Positions 52,849 through 61,554 of a stretch of DNA of 64,000 nt are shown here, piece by piece; position 1 is the first letter of the stretch, and every line of letters starts with the position of its first letter. The stretch covers positions 35,597 to 99,596 of the forward strand of contig JADLFI010000015.1 of NCBI GenBank assembly GCA_020845635.1, written 5' to 3'. The DNA is from Bacteroidia bacterium (GTDB lineage Bacteria > Bacteroidota > Bacteroidia > UBA4408). Below the pieces are notes generated by a model that saw only the letters and a program-made list of their open reading frames with translations, was not told the DNA's origin and did not search any database. The position numbers and the translations under genes were made by a program.

Positions 52849-53406
52849 ATGAAAAAATCATTCTTATTAATCTCAATTTTAGGTACTTTCTTTTTGTTTT
52901 CTTGTAATAGTGGTACAGAACAACAACAAACGACAGAAACAGCAACTACTAGCACAGAAGCACCTGTAGGACAATCAGGAGTGGTTGATGAAACATCTCA
53001 GCCAAATATAGTACAAGTGGCTGTTGGCAGCAAAGATCACACAACTTTGGTTCAAGCCGTAAAAGCAGCCGATTTGGTTGACGCTTTAAGTAATGCCGGT
53101 CCATTTACAGTATTTGCTCCTACTAATGCCGCATTTGAAAAATTGCCTCCGGGCACAGTAGAGGGCTTATTAAAACCCGAAAAGAAAAGCGATTTGGCTA
53201 ACATCCTTGGTTATCATACCTATGTAGGTGTATTGAAAGCTGAATACATGAACGATGGCCAAGAATTTGATATGGTTTTTGGTGGAAAAGTAAAAATTAC
53301 CAAGGCAGATGGGAAAACATTTGTGAATGGCTCTGAAATATTAGCTTCAATTCCTACCGCTAATGGGGTTATTCACGTCATTAACGATGTGCTATTGCCA
53401 AAATAA
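52849..53406 (+). CDS. fasciclin-domain lipoprotein
   Basis: 185 residues with a lipoprotein signal ending LFSC (Cys19), a Thr/Gln/Glu-rich linker (about 20-60), and one FAS1 domain (SKDHTTLVQAVKAADLVDAL, FTVFAPTNAAFEKLPPG, ILGYHTYVG, VNGSEILASIPTANGVIHVI, NDVLLPK). FAS1 proteins mediate adhesion or, in some bacteria, bind haem or metals. The operator-like palindrome upstream suggests expression under low oxygen or NO. Confidence 0.9.
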   Translation: MKKSFLLISILGTFFLFSCNSGTEQQQTTETATTSTEAPVGQSGVVDETSQPNIVQVAVGSKDHTTLVQAVKAADLVDALSNAGPFTVFAPTNAAFEKLPPGTVEGLLKPEKKSDLANILGYHTYVGVLKAEYMNDGQEFDMVFGGKVKITKADGKTFVNGSEILASIPTANGVIHVINDVLLPK

Positions 53407-53428
53407 TATCACATTTTGTTTGTTTGAG

Positions 53429-53462
53429 AAATGCTGCCCGATGCTATCGGGCAGCATTTTTT
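53429..53462 (+). terminator. terminator after the fasciclin gene
   Basis: AAATGCTGCCCGAT pairs perfectly with ATCGGGCAGCATTT, 3-base loop, followed by further T. Confidence 0.85.
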
Positions 53463-53493
53463 GTTGTTTTTATTAGAATAATGTATTGCATAA

Positions 53494-53535
53494 AAAGGCA
53501 AGAGGGTTTGATGTTTATCAAACCCTCTTGCCTTT
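53494..53535 (-). terminator. terminator after the peroxiredoxin gene
   Basis: A 19-bp perfect stem (AAAGGCAAGAGGGTTTGAT and its complement) with a 4-base loop. On the minus strand it ends in TTTTT, about 20 bases beyond the peroxiredoxin stop codon. Confidence 0.85.
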
Positions 53536-53554
53536 AAAATATTGTACTACTATT

Positions 53555-54022
53555 TTACAGTTTCTCTAATACCTCATCAATAGCTTTAAAGTTTGGTAAA
53601 TCTGCTGCGTTCTCTAATACTTCGGCATATTGAATTATCCCATCTTTGTCAATTACAAATGCACTACGTTTAGATACTCCTTTCATACCAAATAAGAAAT
53701 CATCATAATAAGCTTGATATGATTTTGATGTTTCCTTATTAAAATCACTTAATAACGGAAAATTCAAATGTTGCTCTTCTTTGTATTTGGCTAATGAAAA
53801 AAGAGAATCAACCGAAATACCTACAATCTCTGATTTACTGTTATGATAAGTTCCTATAGCATCTCTAACTGTACATAATTGCGTAGTACAAGTTCCCGTA
53901 AAAGCTGCCGGGAAGAAATGAATAATTAAATTTTTACCTTTGAAGTCATCAAGACTTACTTCTTTTTTTTCAGAACTGAAAAGTTTAAAGTTTGGTGCTT
54001 TGTCACCTTTTTTTAGTGCCAT
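53555..54022 (-). CDS. peroxiredoxin (AhpC/TSA family)
   Basis: 155 residues, thioredoxin fold. It begins KKGDKAPNFKLFSSEKKEVS and has the peroxidatic site FFPAAFTGTCTTQLCTVRD, where the first Cys (TGTC) is peroxidatic and the second lies four residues later, as in BCP/AhpE-like members. It reduces hydrogen or organic peroxides using thioredoxin or a similar donor. Monocistronic, with a strong terminator. Confidence 0.9.
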   Translation of the reverse strand: MALKKGDKAPNFKLFSSEKKEVSLDDFKGKNLIIHFFPAAFTGTCTTQLCTVRDAIGTYHNSKSEIVGISVDSLFSLAKYKEEQHLNFPLLSDFNKETSKSYQAYYDDFLFGMKGVSKRSAFVIDKDGIIQYAEVLENAADLPNFKAIDEVLEKL

Positions 54023-54165
54023 ATCTTTTACATTTTATTTGTTTGAGGCTGTAAAGTAACAAAAAATGTAGGAAAAAAAGTGTTATTTATAAAATAATGG
54101 CATTTACCCGGCTAAATTATGAATGAATAAATTAACATCTTATCTATAAATTAAAAAACAATACT

Positions 54166-54173
54166 TAAATTTG
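54166..54173 (+). promoter_or_regulatory. -7 promoter box of the polysaccharide deacetylase gene
   Basis: TAAATTTG, full TAnnTTTG match, about 48 bases before the ATG at 54221 and 15 bases before the alternative TTG start at 54188. Confidence 0.5.
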
Positions 54174-54220
54174 GGCAAACAGGTACTTTGTTACGGATAA
54201 GAGTATTATTTCATGCGCTA

Positions 54221-55180
54221 ATGCTCTGCCTAAAGATGTTTGTGTTACGAAAAAGGCTAATGGTTAGAAATTTTTTATTTCATCGTGTAAGTCCGCAAAG
54301 AGATTTGCTGTGGGATCCTATGAGTGTTGAGCTGTTCGACAAATGTATAGGGTATATTACCAATAAGTACAAGGTTGTACGTTTTGAAGACTTAATTGAT
54401 TCCGATAAATTATTAGTTGAGAATAAAATTGCCACGATTATGTTTGATGATGGCTATAAAGATAATATTGAGTACGCTCTTCCTATATTAAACAAATACA
54501 ATTGTAAAGCCTCTTTTTATGTAGTTACCGACTGCATAGATAAAAATAAACCTACCTGGACTCACCAATTGGAATATTTGTTTCAACACACCAATATTAG
54601 CGATATAAATATTGATTTTGATTTTATTCCTGAAAACATGCGTGTATCTTCTCTTCACGATACAAAGGCAAGGCTAAAATATGTTCTGCAACTAAATCCA
54701 ATATTAAAGAAACTCCCCTACCATCAGCTTGAAAAAGTTATTGAAAGGGTAAACAACACATACAATGATATACATTTGCCCAAATTAATGATGAACTGGG
54801 ACGACCTTCGTGAACTAAGTAAACAAGGGCATTACATTGGGTCTCACTCGGCATTGCACTCTACTTTTGGATACGCCAGCAATGATGACTTTATTATGAA
54901 TGAATTAATGGTTTCAGGCAATAGAATAATGGAAGAATTAGGGTATTTTCCTAAAACCATATCATATCCTGTTGGCAGTTATAATTCCCAAACCAAGAAA
55001 CTGGTAAAACAAGCCGGATATAAAGCAGGATTGGCAGTTAAACAAAGTATTTTTAACCCTCAAACTACCGATTTGTTTGAAGTGGACAGAATAGAGCTAT
55101 ACAACGAGTCGTGGTGGAAAACAAAGATGCGTATTAGCAATAGCCTTGAAATTATTAAAAAACTAATAAAGTACCGTTAG
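54221..55180 (+). CDS. polysaccharide deacetylase family (NodB-like) protein
   Basis: About 319 residues from the ATG at 54221. A TTG start at 54188 would add 11 residues and is possible. The NodB fold is seen from IATIMFDDGYKDNI (catalytic Asp and metal Asp), ASFYVVTDCIDKNKPTW, the metal-binding HSALHSTFG and ISYPVGSYNSQT. Such enzymes remove acetyl groups from cell-surface polysaccharides. Genes for surface sugar biosynthesis lie 2-3 kb downstream. Confidence 0.85.
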   Translation: MLCLKMFVLRKRLMVRNFLFHRVSPQRDLLWDPMSVELFDKCIGYITNKYKVVRFEDLIDSDKLLVENKIATIMFDDGYKDNIEYALPILNKYNCKASFYVVTDCIDKNKPTWTHQLEYLFQHTNISDINIDFDFIPENMRVSSLHDTKARLKYVLQLNPILKKLPYHQLEKVIERVNNTYNDIHLPKLMMNWDDLRELSKQGHYIGSHSALHSTFGYASNDDFIMNELMVSGNRIMEELGYFPKTISYPVGSYNSQTKKLVKQAGYKAGLAVKQSIFNPQTTDLFEVDRIELYNESWWKTKMRISNSLEIIKKLIKYR

Positions 55181-55238
55181 TTATTAAAAATTAGGCTTCG
55201 GTAAAAAGCAAAATACTCTTATATTCTATTATTTTGAC

Positions 55239-55246
55239 TACCTTTG
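55239..55246 (+). promoter_or_regulatory. -7 promoter box of the exosortase-asd unit
   Basis: TACCTTTG, full TAnnTTTG match, 58 bases before the exosortase-family ATG. Confidence 0.5.
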
Positions 55247-55304
55247 TACATTGTATCTTTAGGTAAGGAAATATTTATTAAAACAAACCCCTATTGCAAT
55301 TTCT

Positions 55305-55883
55305 ATGAAAGAAGAAACTCCAAATACAAATATTCAAGAAATGCTTAAAAATCCAATAGTTAAATTTTTAATTAAAGCGGCTATTATTTATGGTGCGTGG
55401 GAGTTTATGAATTGGTTTCAAATGCACAATGCCCCATTTAATAAAATATGGATGGGCTTACATTCAATTATCAAAGATAATATTGTTGATGTTAGTGCTT
55501 GGTTGTTAAGATTAATGCAGTTTAATATTGAGAAATATGAAGTAGTTGTGCGTATTGTTGGTTCACCGGGAGTGGCTGTTGGCCCCGCTTGTGTTGGATT
55601 TGGATTATTGTTTGGTTTTGCCGGATTAATTATGAGCTATCATGGCTCAGTAAAATCAAAACTATGGTTTATTCCTTTGGGTTTATTAGGAATTCATATC
55701 ATTAATATTTTACGTATAGTTGTTTTAGCTATTATCAGTAATATTAATAACGATTGGGTTGACTTTAATCACAAGTATGTATTTAACACCGTTATTTATA
55801 TATTTATTTTTGTTATGTGGATGTGGTGGGTGCGATACGTAGATAAAGAAGAAAATAAAAAAACTAGCGAAAACAGCCATTAA
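55305..55883 (+). CDS. exosortase/archaeosortase-family membrane protein
   Basis: 192-residue polytopic protein. The three catalytic residues of the family are visible in order: Cys in GPACVGFGLLFGF (about 105), Arg in INILRIVVL, and His in FNHKYVFNTV. Exosortases are transmembrane cysteine proteases or transpeptidases that process C-terminal sorting signals, usually with glycan export. At under 200 residues this is a short form like the XrtF type of Bacteroidota. No target with a matching C-terminal signal is in the window. The asd start follows the stop after a single base. Confidence 0.85.
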   Translation: MKEETPNTNIQEMLKNPIVKFLIKAAIIYGAWEFMNWFQMHNAPFNKIWMGLHSIIKDNIVDVSAWLLRLMQFNIEKYEVVVRIVGSPGVAVGPACVGFGLLFGFAGLIMSYHGSVKSKLWFIPLGLLGIHIINILRIVVLAIISNINNDWVDFNHKYVFNTVIYIFIFVMWMWWVRYVDKEENKKTSENSH

Positions 55884-55884
55884 A

Positions 55885-56883
55885 ATGAAAGTTGCAGTAA
55901 TTGGTGCTACCGGATTAGTAGGCGGTAAAATGCTTCAGGTACTAGAGGAAAGAAAATTTCCCGTTAGCCAATTAATACCGGTGGCTTCTGATAAGAGTAT
56001 CGGAAAAAAAATAAAGTTTAATCATCATGATTACCCTGTTATAAGTATAGAAGAGGCTATTGAAAAAACTCCCCAAGTGGCCTTGTTTTCGGCCGGAGGA
56101 AATGTATCTCTTAAATATGCCGAAAAGTTTGCCGAGAAAGGTACCGTAGTTATTGATAACTCATCGGCCTGGCGTATGCACGAAGGTATTAAACTGGTTG
56201 TTCCCGAAATTAACGGGGATATTCTAAATGCACAAGATAAAATAATAGCTAACCCTAATTGCAGTACCATTCAAATGGTTATGGCTTTATATCCCTTGCA
56301 TTGTAGATATAAAATTAAACGCATAGTAGTTTCTACCTACCAATCGGTAACCGGTACCGGGGCTTTAGCAGTATCACAGCTTATGGATGAAAGAAAAGGT
56401 AAGAAACCAGAAAAATCAGCTTATCCCTATGCTATAGATTTGAATGTTATTCCGCAAATAGATATTTTCATGCCTAACAGTTACACCAAAGAGGAAATGA
56501 AAATGGTAAATGAAACACGTAAAATAATGAATGCCCCGGAAATAAAAATTACAGCCACTACTGTTCGTATTCCGGTAATAGGTGGGCATAGCGAAAGCGT
56601 GAATGTAGAATTTGAACAGGCTTTTGAGGTTGAAAAAGTAAAAGAAATTTTATCAGAAAGTCCCGGGGTTATTGTTCAAGATGATATTAATAATTTAGTG
56701 TACCCCATGCCAAAAAATGCACACGAGTGCGATGAGGTTTATGTAGGACGTATAAGGCGTGATGAAAGTATTGAGAATGGATTAAACCTTTGGATAGTTT
56801 CTGATAACTTACGAAAAGGAGCCGCCACTAACACCGTTCAAATAGCCGAACTGTTGTTAAAGAATAATTTATTGAAAGCATAA
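55885..56883 (+). CDS. asd: aspartate-semialdehyde dehydrogenase
   Basis: 332 residues. NADPH-dependent reduction of aspartyl phosphate to the semialdehyde, for Lys, Met, Thr and diaminopimelate. Rossmann start MKVAVIGATGLVGGKMLQVL, SAGGNVSLKYA, the catalytic Cys in NPNCSTIQMV, the STYQSVTGTGA loop and RIPVIGGHSESV with the substrate-binding His. Confidence 0.95.
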   Translation: MKVAVIGATGLVGGKMLQVLEERKFPVSQLIPVASDKSIGKKIKFNHHDYPVISIEEAIEKTPQVALFSAGGNVSLKYAEKFAEKGTVVIDNSSAWRMHEGIKLVVPEINGDILNAQDKIIANPNCSTIQMVMALYPLHCRYKIKRIVVSTYQSVTGTGALAVSQLMDERKGKKPEKSAYPYAIDLNVIPQIDIFMPNSYTKEEMKMVNETRKIMNAPEIKITATTVRIPVIGGHSESVNVEFEQAFEVEKVKEILSESPGVIVQDDINNLVYPMPKNAHECDEVYVGRIRRDESIENGLNLWIVSDNLRKGAATNTVQIAELLLKNNLLKA

Positions 56884-56894
56884 AAACATTACAA

Positions 56895-57302
56895 ATGAAA
56901 ACAGCCATATACAGAAAGTCAAACTTTTGTAGCGCACATCGCTTGTATCGTAAAGAGTTTAGTGATGAACAAAACTTAGCAATCTTCGGAAAGTGTAGTA
57001 GTCCTAACTATCATGGCCATAACTATACACTTATTGTTAAGGTGGTAGGCGAAACAGACCCTGAAACAGGATTTGTAATTGATATGAAAATATTGGCTCA
57101 ACTGATAAAAGAACATGTTGAAGATAAATTTGATCATAAAAATTTGAACTTAGACACCGAATATTTTAAAACCCTAAACCCTACTGCCGAAAATATAGCA
57201 AAGATTATTTACGAAATACTGCGTCCTAAAATTGATGCTCGGTTTGAACTCGGAATACGTTTGTACGAAACCGAAAAAAACTTTGTAGATTATCCTGCTT
57301 AA
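56895..57302 (+). CDS. 6-pyruvoyl-tetrahydropterin synthase / QueD-like protein
   Basis: 135 residues. Zinc is bound by His in FCSAHRL and by the HGHNY pair; the catalytic Cys is probably in GKCSSPNYHGH, and the C-terminal Glu is in RLYETEKNF. Such T-fold enzymes make 6-carboxytetrahydropterin for queuosine or 6-pyruvoyltetrahydropterin for biopterin. Which of the two is made cannot be settled here. It follows asd by 11 bases. Confidence 0.86.
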   Translation: MKTAIYRKSNFCSAHRLYRKEFSDEQNLAIFGKCSSPNYHGHNYTLIVKVVGETDPETGFVIDMKILAQLIKEHVEDKFDHKNLNLDTEYFKTLNPTAENIAKIIYEILRPKIDARFELGIRLYETEKNFVDYPA

Positions 57303-57367
57303 TTTACTGTTTTTTAGAATATAAGATATTTGTTATTCCCAAATAAAAGCAATTCATCAAAATAACT

Positions 57368-57375
57368 TAACTTTG
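57368..57375 (+). promoter_or_regulatory. -7 promoter box of the sugar cassette
   Basis: TAACTTTG, full TAnnTTTG match, 14 bases before the first ATG of the five-gene cassette, implying a very short leader. Confidence 0.55.
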
Positions 57376-57389
57376 CCCTAATAATTACT

Positions 57390-58034
57390 ATGCTGGTATC
57401 TTTAATTATTACATCATATAATTACGCTCGCTATCTTGAAAGAGCTATACGGAGCGCCCTTAACCAATCGCTTGAGCATAACAACTTTGAAGTAATTGTT
57501 GTAGATGATTGCTCAAAAGATGAAAGTCACATGATTTTGGACAACTATTGTGACGAAATTAGAACCATTCGCTTTTCCGAAAACAAAGGGCTATCGGCCG
57601 CACGAAATGCCGGTATAAAAAAGGCCAAGGGGCAATATATACTGTTTTTAGATGCTGATGATTATTTACATTCTGATACGCTTAAAGTGTTGTCAGTTTT
57701 TTTAACCGAAAACAATCGTCTTGATGCCGTAGCTGTTGATTATTACTTAGTGAATGAGTTTGGCGATCATATAGAATGGGTAAGCTCTTCTGAAAAGCCT
57801 ATTGCGTGTGGTATTATGTTTAGAAAAGACCGCTTGTTTGACATAGGCCTATATGATGAAAAATTTAGAGCACGCGAAGAAGAAGATTTACGTAAAAGAT
57901 TTTTAGCAAAGAATAATATTTATCATATTCCTTTACCTTTATACCGTTATAGGATGCATGACAACAATTTGACCAAGAATAAAAAAGAGATGGACAAACA
58001 TGCTGAAATGCTAAAGAAAAAACACAAACCATGA
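57390..58034 (+). CDS. family 2 glycosyltransferase
   Basis: 214 residues, GT-A fold: SLIITSYNYARYLERAIRSA, VIVVDDCSKDES, the DXD-type FLDADDYLHSD, and EEEDLRKRFL near the catalytic base. It transfers a sugar from a nucleotide donor. First gene of the cassette; its stop overlaps the next start by 4 bases (ATGA). Confidence 0.88.
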   Translation: MLVSLIITSYNYARYLERAIRSALNQSLEHNNFEVIVVDDCSKDESHMILDNYCDEIRTIRFSENKGLSAARNAGIKKAKGQYILFLDADDYLHSDTLKVLSVFLTENNRLDAVAVDYYLVNEFGDHIEWVSSSEKPIACGIMFRKDRLFDIGLYDEKFRAREEEDLRKRFLAKNNIYHIPLPLYRYRMHDNNLTKNKKEMDKHAEMLKKKHKP

Positions 58035-58570
58035 TTAGATTTATTGAAGGCAAACAAATTTATATAAGAGCCATTGAATTAACCGATGTCAGCGAAAACT
58101 ATCTACGTTGGTTAAATGAGCCCGATGTAACTACCGGATTACTGTCAGGAACTTTCCCTTCAACCATTACCGAGTTGCAAAGCTATGTTGAACAAAAAAT
58201 TAACGACCGTAATACCGTTATGTTTGCTATTTGTGATAAAAGCACTAATCGCCATATCGGTAATATCAAACTCGATAATTTTGACTGGATAAGTCATACC
58301 TGCGAGCTGGGAGTGTTAATAGGCGAAAAAGATTTTTGGGGAAAAGGTATAGGTACCGAAGCCTGCACTTTAGCTATTCAATACGCTTTTAATATATTAA
58401 ACATAAGAAAAGTATTATTAGCTGTATATGCTACAAATATAGGAGCTATAAAGGTTTACGAAAAATTAGGCTTTGTAAACGAAGGCACTCTTCGTAAACA
58501 TATTTGGAGCAACGGAAATTATATTGATAAACATTTTATGGGATTGTTTAAGGAGGAATTAAAGCAATGA
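58031..58570 (+). CDS. GNAT-family N-acetyltransferase (RimJ/RimL-like)
   Basis: 179 residues: YIRAIELTDVSENYLRWLN, ELGVLIGEKDFWGKGIGTEA with the acetyl-CoA loop (WGKGIGTEA), and IKVYEKLGFVNEGTLR. In this operon it more likely acetylates an amino sugar, as PseH or PglD-type enzymes do in other pathways, than a ribosomal protein; that is inference from context. Overlaps its neighbours by 4 bases on both sides. Confidence 0.86.
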   Translation: MIRFIEGKQIYIRAIELTDVSENYLRWLNEPDVTTGLLSGTFPSTITELQSYVEQKINDRNTVMFAICDKSTNRHIGNIKLDNFDWISHTCELGVLIGEKDFWGKGIGTEACTLAIQYAFNILNIRKVLLAVYATNIGAIKVYEKLGFVNEGTLRKHIWSNGNYIDKHFMGLFKEELKQ

Positions 58571-59325
58571 TAGTAGCACTTATACAAGCCCGCATGGGAA
58601 GTACACGCCTGCCGGGGAAAGTTCTAAAAAAAATAAACCACCAAAGTATTTTAGAAAACCTGATAGAACGTGTAAAGCCTTCAAAACTGGTCAATAAATT
58701 TGTAGTGGTTACTTCAACTAATCCTGAAGATGATGCCATTGAACAACTGTGCCGCAAGAAAGGATACGAAGTATCACGTGGGAGCGATTGGGATGTATTA
58801 GATCGTTTTTATCAGGCTGCCGTAAAATATAATAATGTTGATACTGTAGTACGCCTTACTTCTGATTGTCCATTGCACTCGCACAAAGTTGTTGATTTTG
58901 TTATTCATGAATTTCTTAAATCGGGTAAAGACTATTTTTCAAACTCTAATAACGAACCGGAGTTTTTAGAAGATGGTTTTGATGTAGAAGTGTTTTCTTT
59001 TAAGGCCTTAGAAACCGCATGGAGAGAGGCAAAGAAACTTTCAGAACGCGAACATGTTACCCCTTATATAAAATTTAGCGGTAAGTTTAGTTGCGGATGG
59101 AAAAAATCATGCCCTGATTATATTTACAAAATGAGCGTTGACTCACCTCAAGATTTTGAAGCTGTAGCTCTTATCTTCCAAAAGCTTCAGCACGTACCTG
59201 ATTTTGGCATTGAAGATGTGGTAGCATTGCTCAAGCAACATCCTGAAATATTAGAAAAAAACAAAGATAGTGTAGCCAATAGCGGCTATCAAAAAACAAT
59301 TGCAAATGATAAAATTATAGAGTAA
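58567..59325 (+). CDS. SpsF/NeuA-like cytidylyltransferase family protein
   Basis: 252 residues. Nucleotidyl-transferase loop IQARMGSTRLPGKVL at the start, then VVTSTNPEDDAIEQLC, SRGSDWDVLDRFYQA, VVRLTSDCPLHSHK and a long C-terminal part. The same family includes SpsF, used in spore coat polysaccharide, and CMP-nonulosonate synthetases. It probably activates the sugar made by the cassette. The start overlaps the GNAT gene by 4 bases. Confidence 0.85.
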   Translation: MIVALIQARMGSTRLPGKVLKKINHQSILENLIERVKPSKLVNKFVVVTSTNPEDDAIEQLCRKKGYEVSRGSDWDVLDRFYQAAVKYNNVDTVVRLTSDCPLHSHKVVDFVIHEFLKSGKDYFSNSNNEPEFLEDGFDVEVFSFKALETAWREAKKLSEREHVTPYIKFSGKFSCGWKKSCPDYIYKMSVDSPQDFEAVALIFQKLQHVPDFGIEDVVALLKQHPEILEKNKDSVANSGYQKTIANDKIIE

Positions 59326-60668
59326 TGGAAATTCAAGCACATAAAAAACAAATTACCAACTTTAAAAAGTCAGATGAATACCGCGCCCGCATACATGACT
59401 TAATTCCCGGAGGGGCTCATACTTATTCAAAAGGTGACGACCAGTTTCCGGCCTTATCACCGGCTGCCATAACGCATGGCGAAGGCTGTTATGTATATGA
59501 CCCTGACGGAAATAAATATATTGAGTGCTTAAGTGGCTTGGCTTCTGTAAGCTTGGGTCATGCCTACAAACCGGTTATTGACCGTGTAATACAAGAACTA
59601 TACAAAGGGAATAATTTTTCACGCCCTTCTACTATTGAAATGGAGGTGGCCGAACGCTTTTTAAACTTAGTTGGTGTGCACGATATGATTAAGTTTGCCA
59701 AAAATGGTTCGGTAGTTACCACGGCAGCCGTAAAAATTTCTCGTGCTTATACCGGACGCAAATTAGTTGCTCGCCCCATTGACCACCCGTTTTACAGCTA
59801 TGACGACTGGTTTATCGGCTCTACCGATGTAAAAAGCGGTATTCCTCAAGAGATACAATCATTAACCGTAACTTATACTTCAGATAATTTACAATCCTTA
59901 AAAGATTTATTTGATAAATATCCTAACCAAATAGCCTGCGTAATTTCAGAACCCGAAAAGTTTAATGTGTTGCCCGAAAATTATTTGAAAGATGCCATAG
60001 ACTTAGCACATAAAAATGGAGCATTATGGATTATGGACGAAATGATTACCGGCTATAAAACAGCTTATCCGGGCTCTCTAAAAAAATATAATGTTGAACC
60101 CGATATGGCAACCTGGGGTAAGGGTATAGCTAATGGTTTTTCGTTTTGCTGCTTAACCGGCAAGAAAGAGGTTATGGAACTTGGTGGAATCAGAAAAAAA
60201 GGAAACGAAAAGTTATTTTTGGTGAGCACTACACACGGAGGTGAAACATGCAGCATTGGTGCTGCCTTAGCCACAATGGATGAATTTGAAAAGAATAATG
60301 TATTGGAGCACAATCAAAAAATGGGACAATTGTTTATTGATAAAACAAAGGCATTGTTTAAAGAGCATCATTTAGAAAACAACCTACGTAACTTACAATT
60401 TAATTGGCATGCTTCAATAGGATATTTTGACAATGAGGGGAATAACAGTTTTGGATTAAGAACTCTCTTTCATCAGGAATTGATAAAAAGAGGCATACTT
60501 TTTCAGGGTATATTCTGCCCTAATTTCAGCCACAAAGAAGAACATGTAAACGCTATTGTTGAAGCAATGAGCGACAGCCTTCCGGTAATGAAACAAGCCC
60601 TAGAACAAGGATACGAGAAATATCTTGTTGGAGAGGTTATAAAACCCGTTTTCAGAAAATATATATAA
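59325..60668 (+). CDS. class III aminotransferase, glutamate-1-semialdehyde-aminomutase-like
   Basis: 447 residues, PLP fold type I: DLIPGGAHTYSKGDDQFP, YIECLSGLASVSLGHAYKPV, WIMDEMITGYKTAYPGS and the cofactor Lys in TWGKGIANGFSFCCL. HemL enzymes for haem start similarly, but this one lies in a sugar cassette and has a longer middle and tail than HemL, so sugar transamination is more likely. Start overlaps the upstream stop by one base (TAATG). Confidence 0.86.
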   Translation: MEIQAHKKQITNFKKSDEYRARIHDLIPGGAHTYSKGDDQFPALSPAAITHGEGCYVYDPDGNKYIECLSGLASVSLGHAYKPVIDRVIQELYKGNNFSRPSTIEMEVAERFLNLVGVHDMIKFAKNGSVVTTAAVKISRAYTGRKLVARPIDHPFYSYDDWFIGSTDVKSGIPQEIQSLTVTYTSDNLQSLKDLFDKYPNQIACVISEPEKFNVLPENYLKDAIDLAHKNGALWIMDEMITGYKTAYPGSLKKYNVEPDMATWGKGIANGFSFCCLTGKKEVMELGGIRKKGNEKLFLVSTTHGGETCSIGAALATMDEFEKNNVLEHNQKMGQLFIDKTKALFKEHHLENNLRNLQFNWHASIGYFDNEGNNSFGLRTLFHQELIKRGILFQGIFCPNFSHKEEHVNAIVEAMSDSLPVMKQALEQGYEKYLVGEVIKPVFRKYI

Positions 60669-60679
60669 TTATACAAAAT

Positions 60680-61504
60680 ATGTCAGTTACCCGAACTACC
60701 AATCCTTTTGAAATAGATTTCAGAAAAAAATTTGAACTAACCGATAAAGTTGTAATCATAACCGGTGCTTGTGGTCTCGTGGGGCGGTCGTTTTGCGAAG
60801 CGGCAGCACAGTACGGTGCACATGTTGTGGTGGCAGATATTGCCTTGGCCGAACCTGAAAAATTTGCTGCTACCCTAACAGAAAGACACCATCGTAAAAT
60901 GTTGGGCTTTGCTTTAGACGTAAGCTCACGCAAAGATGTTGAACAGCTCAAAAATAAAGTAGTTGAAACCTTTGGTGTTGTTCATGGATTGGTAAATGCC
61001 CACCAAAACAAAACACACCTAAAATTTGTACCTTTTGAAAAAATAGATGATGAAAACTGGGACAAGGTGGTTGAGATTAACCTAAAAGGCACTTTTTTAA
61101 CTTGTCAAATAATTGGTTCGTTTATGGCCGAGCAAGGTTTTGGAAGTATTATCAACATACCCTCTACCTATAGCGTAGTTGCACCAAATCAGAACTTATA
61201 TAAAGGAACCAGCTTAGGTTGCCCTGCTGAGTATAGTGCTTCAAAAGGTGGTATTGATGCTTTATCAAGATACTTAGCCAGTTATTGGGGAGCTAAAGGG
61301 GTACGTGTTAATATGATAACCCCACACGGGGTTTGGAACAATCATGAAGATCAATTTGAGAAAAACTTTGCTAACTTCTCTCCTTTGCAGCGTTTAAGCT
61401 ATAATCATGAAGTTGCAGGAGCTATGATATATTTATTGAGCGATGCCTCAAGTTATGTTACAGGCGATAACCTGAAAGTTGAAGGCGGTTGGACTGTTTG
61501 GTAA
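60680..61504 (+). CDS. short-chain dehydrogenase/reductase
   Basis: 274 residues. NAD(P) loop IITGACGLVGRSFCEAA, VVVADIA, INLKGTFLTCQ, catalytic Ser in INIPSTYSVV and the Tyr-x3-Lys pair in EYSASKGGIDAL, then VNMITPHGVWNN. It likely oxidises or reduces a sugar intermediate for the aminotransferase upstream, 11 bases away. Last gene of the cassette. Confidence 0.88.
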   Translation: MSVTRTTNPFEIDFRKKFELTDKVVIITGACGLVGRSFCEAAAQYGAHVVVADIALAEPEKFAATLTERHHRKMLGFALDVSSRKDVEQLKNKVVETFGVVHGLVNAHQNKTHLKFVPFEKIDDENWDKVVEINLKGTFLTCQIIGSFMAEQGFGSIINIPSTYSVVAPNQNLYKGTSLGCPAEYSASKGGIDALSRYLASYWGAKGVRVNMITPHGVWNNHEDQFEKNFANFSPLQRLSYNHEVAGAMIYLLSDASSYVTGDNLKVEGGWTVW

Positions 61505-61554
61505 AAAGGCTTTTGATTACTGTTTCTTATTTTCTTTTAACGAAATGAAAAAAA

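Noticed and set aside
59325..60668. Haem-pathway HemL for the class III aminotransferase
   Set aside because: The gene overlaps sugar genes on its upstream side, and the sequence departs from HemL in length and local motifs; kept only as an alternative.
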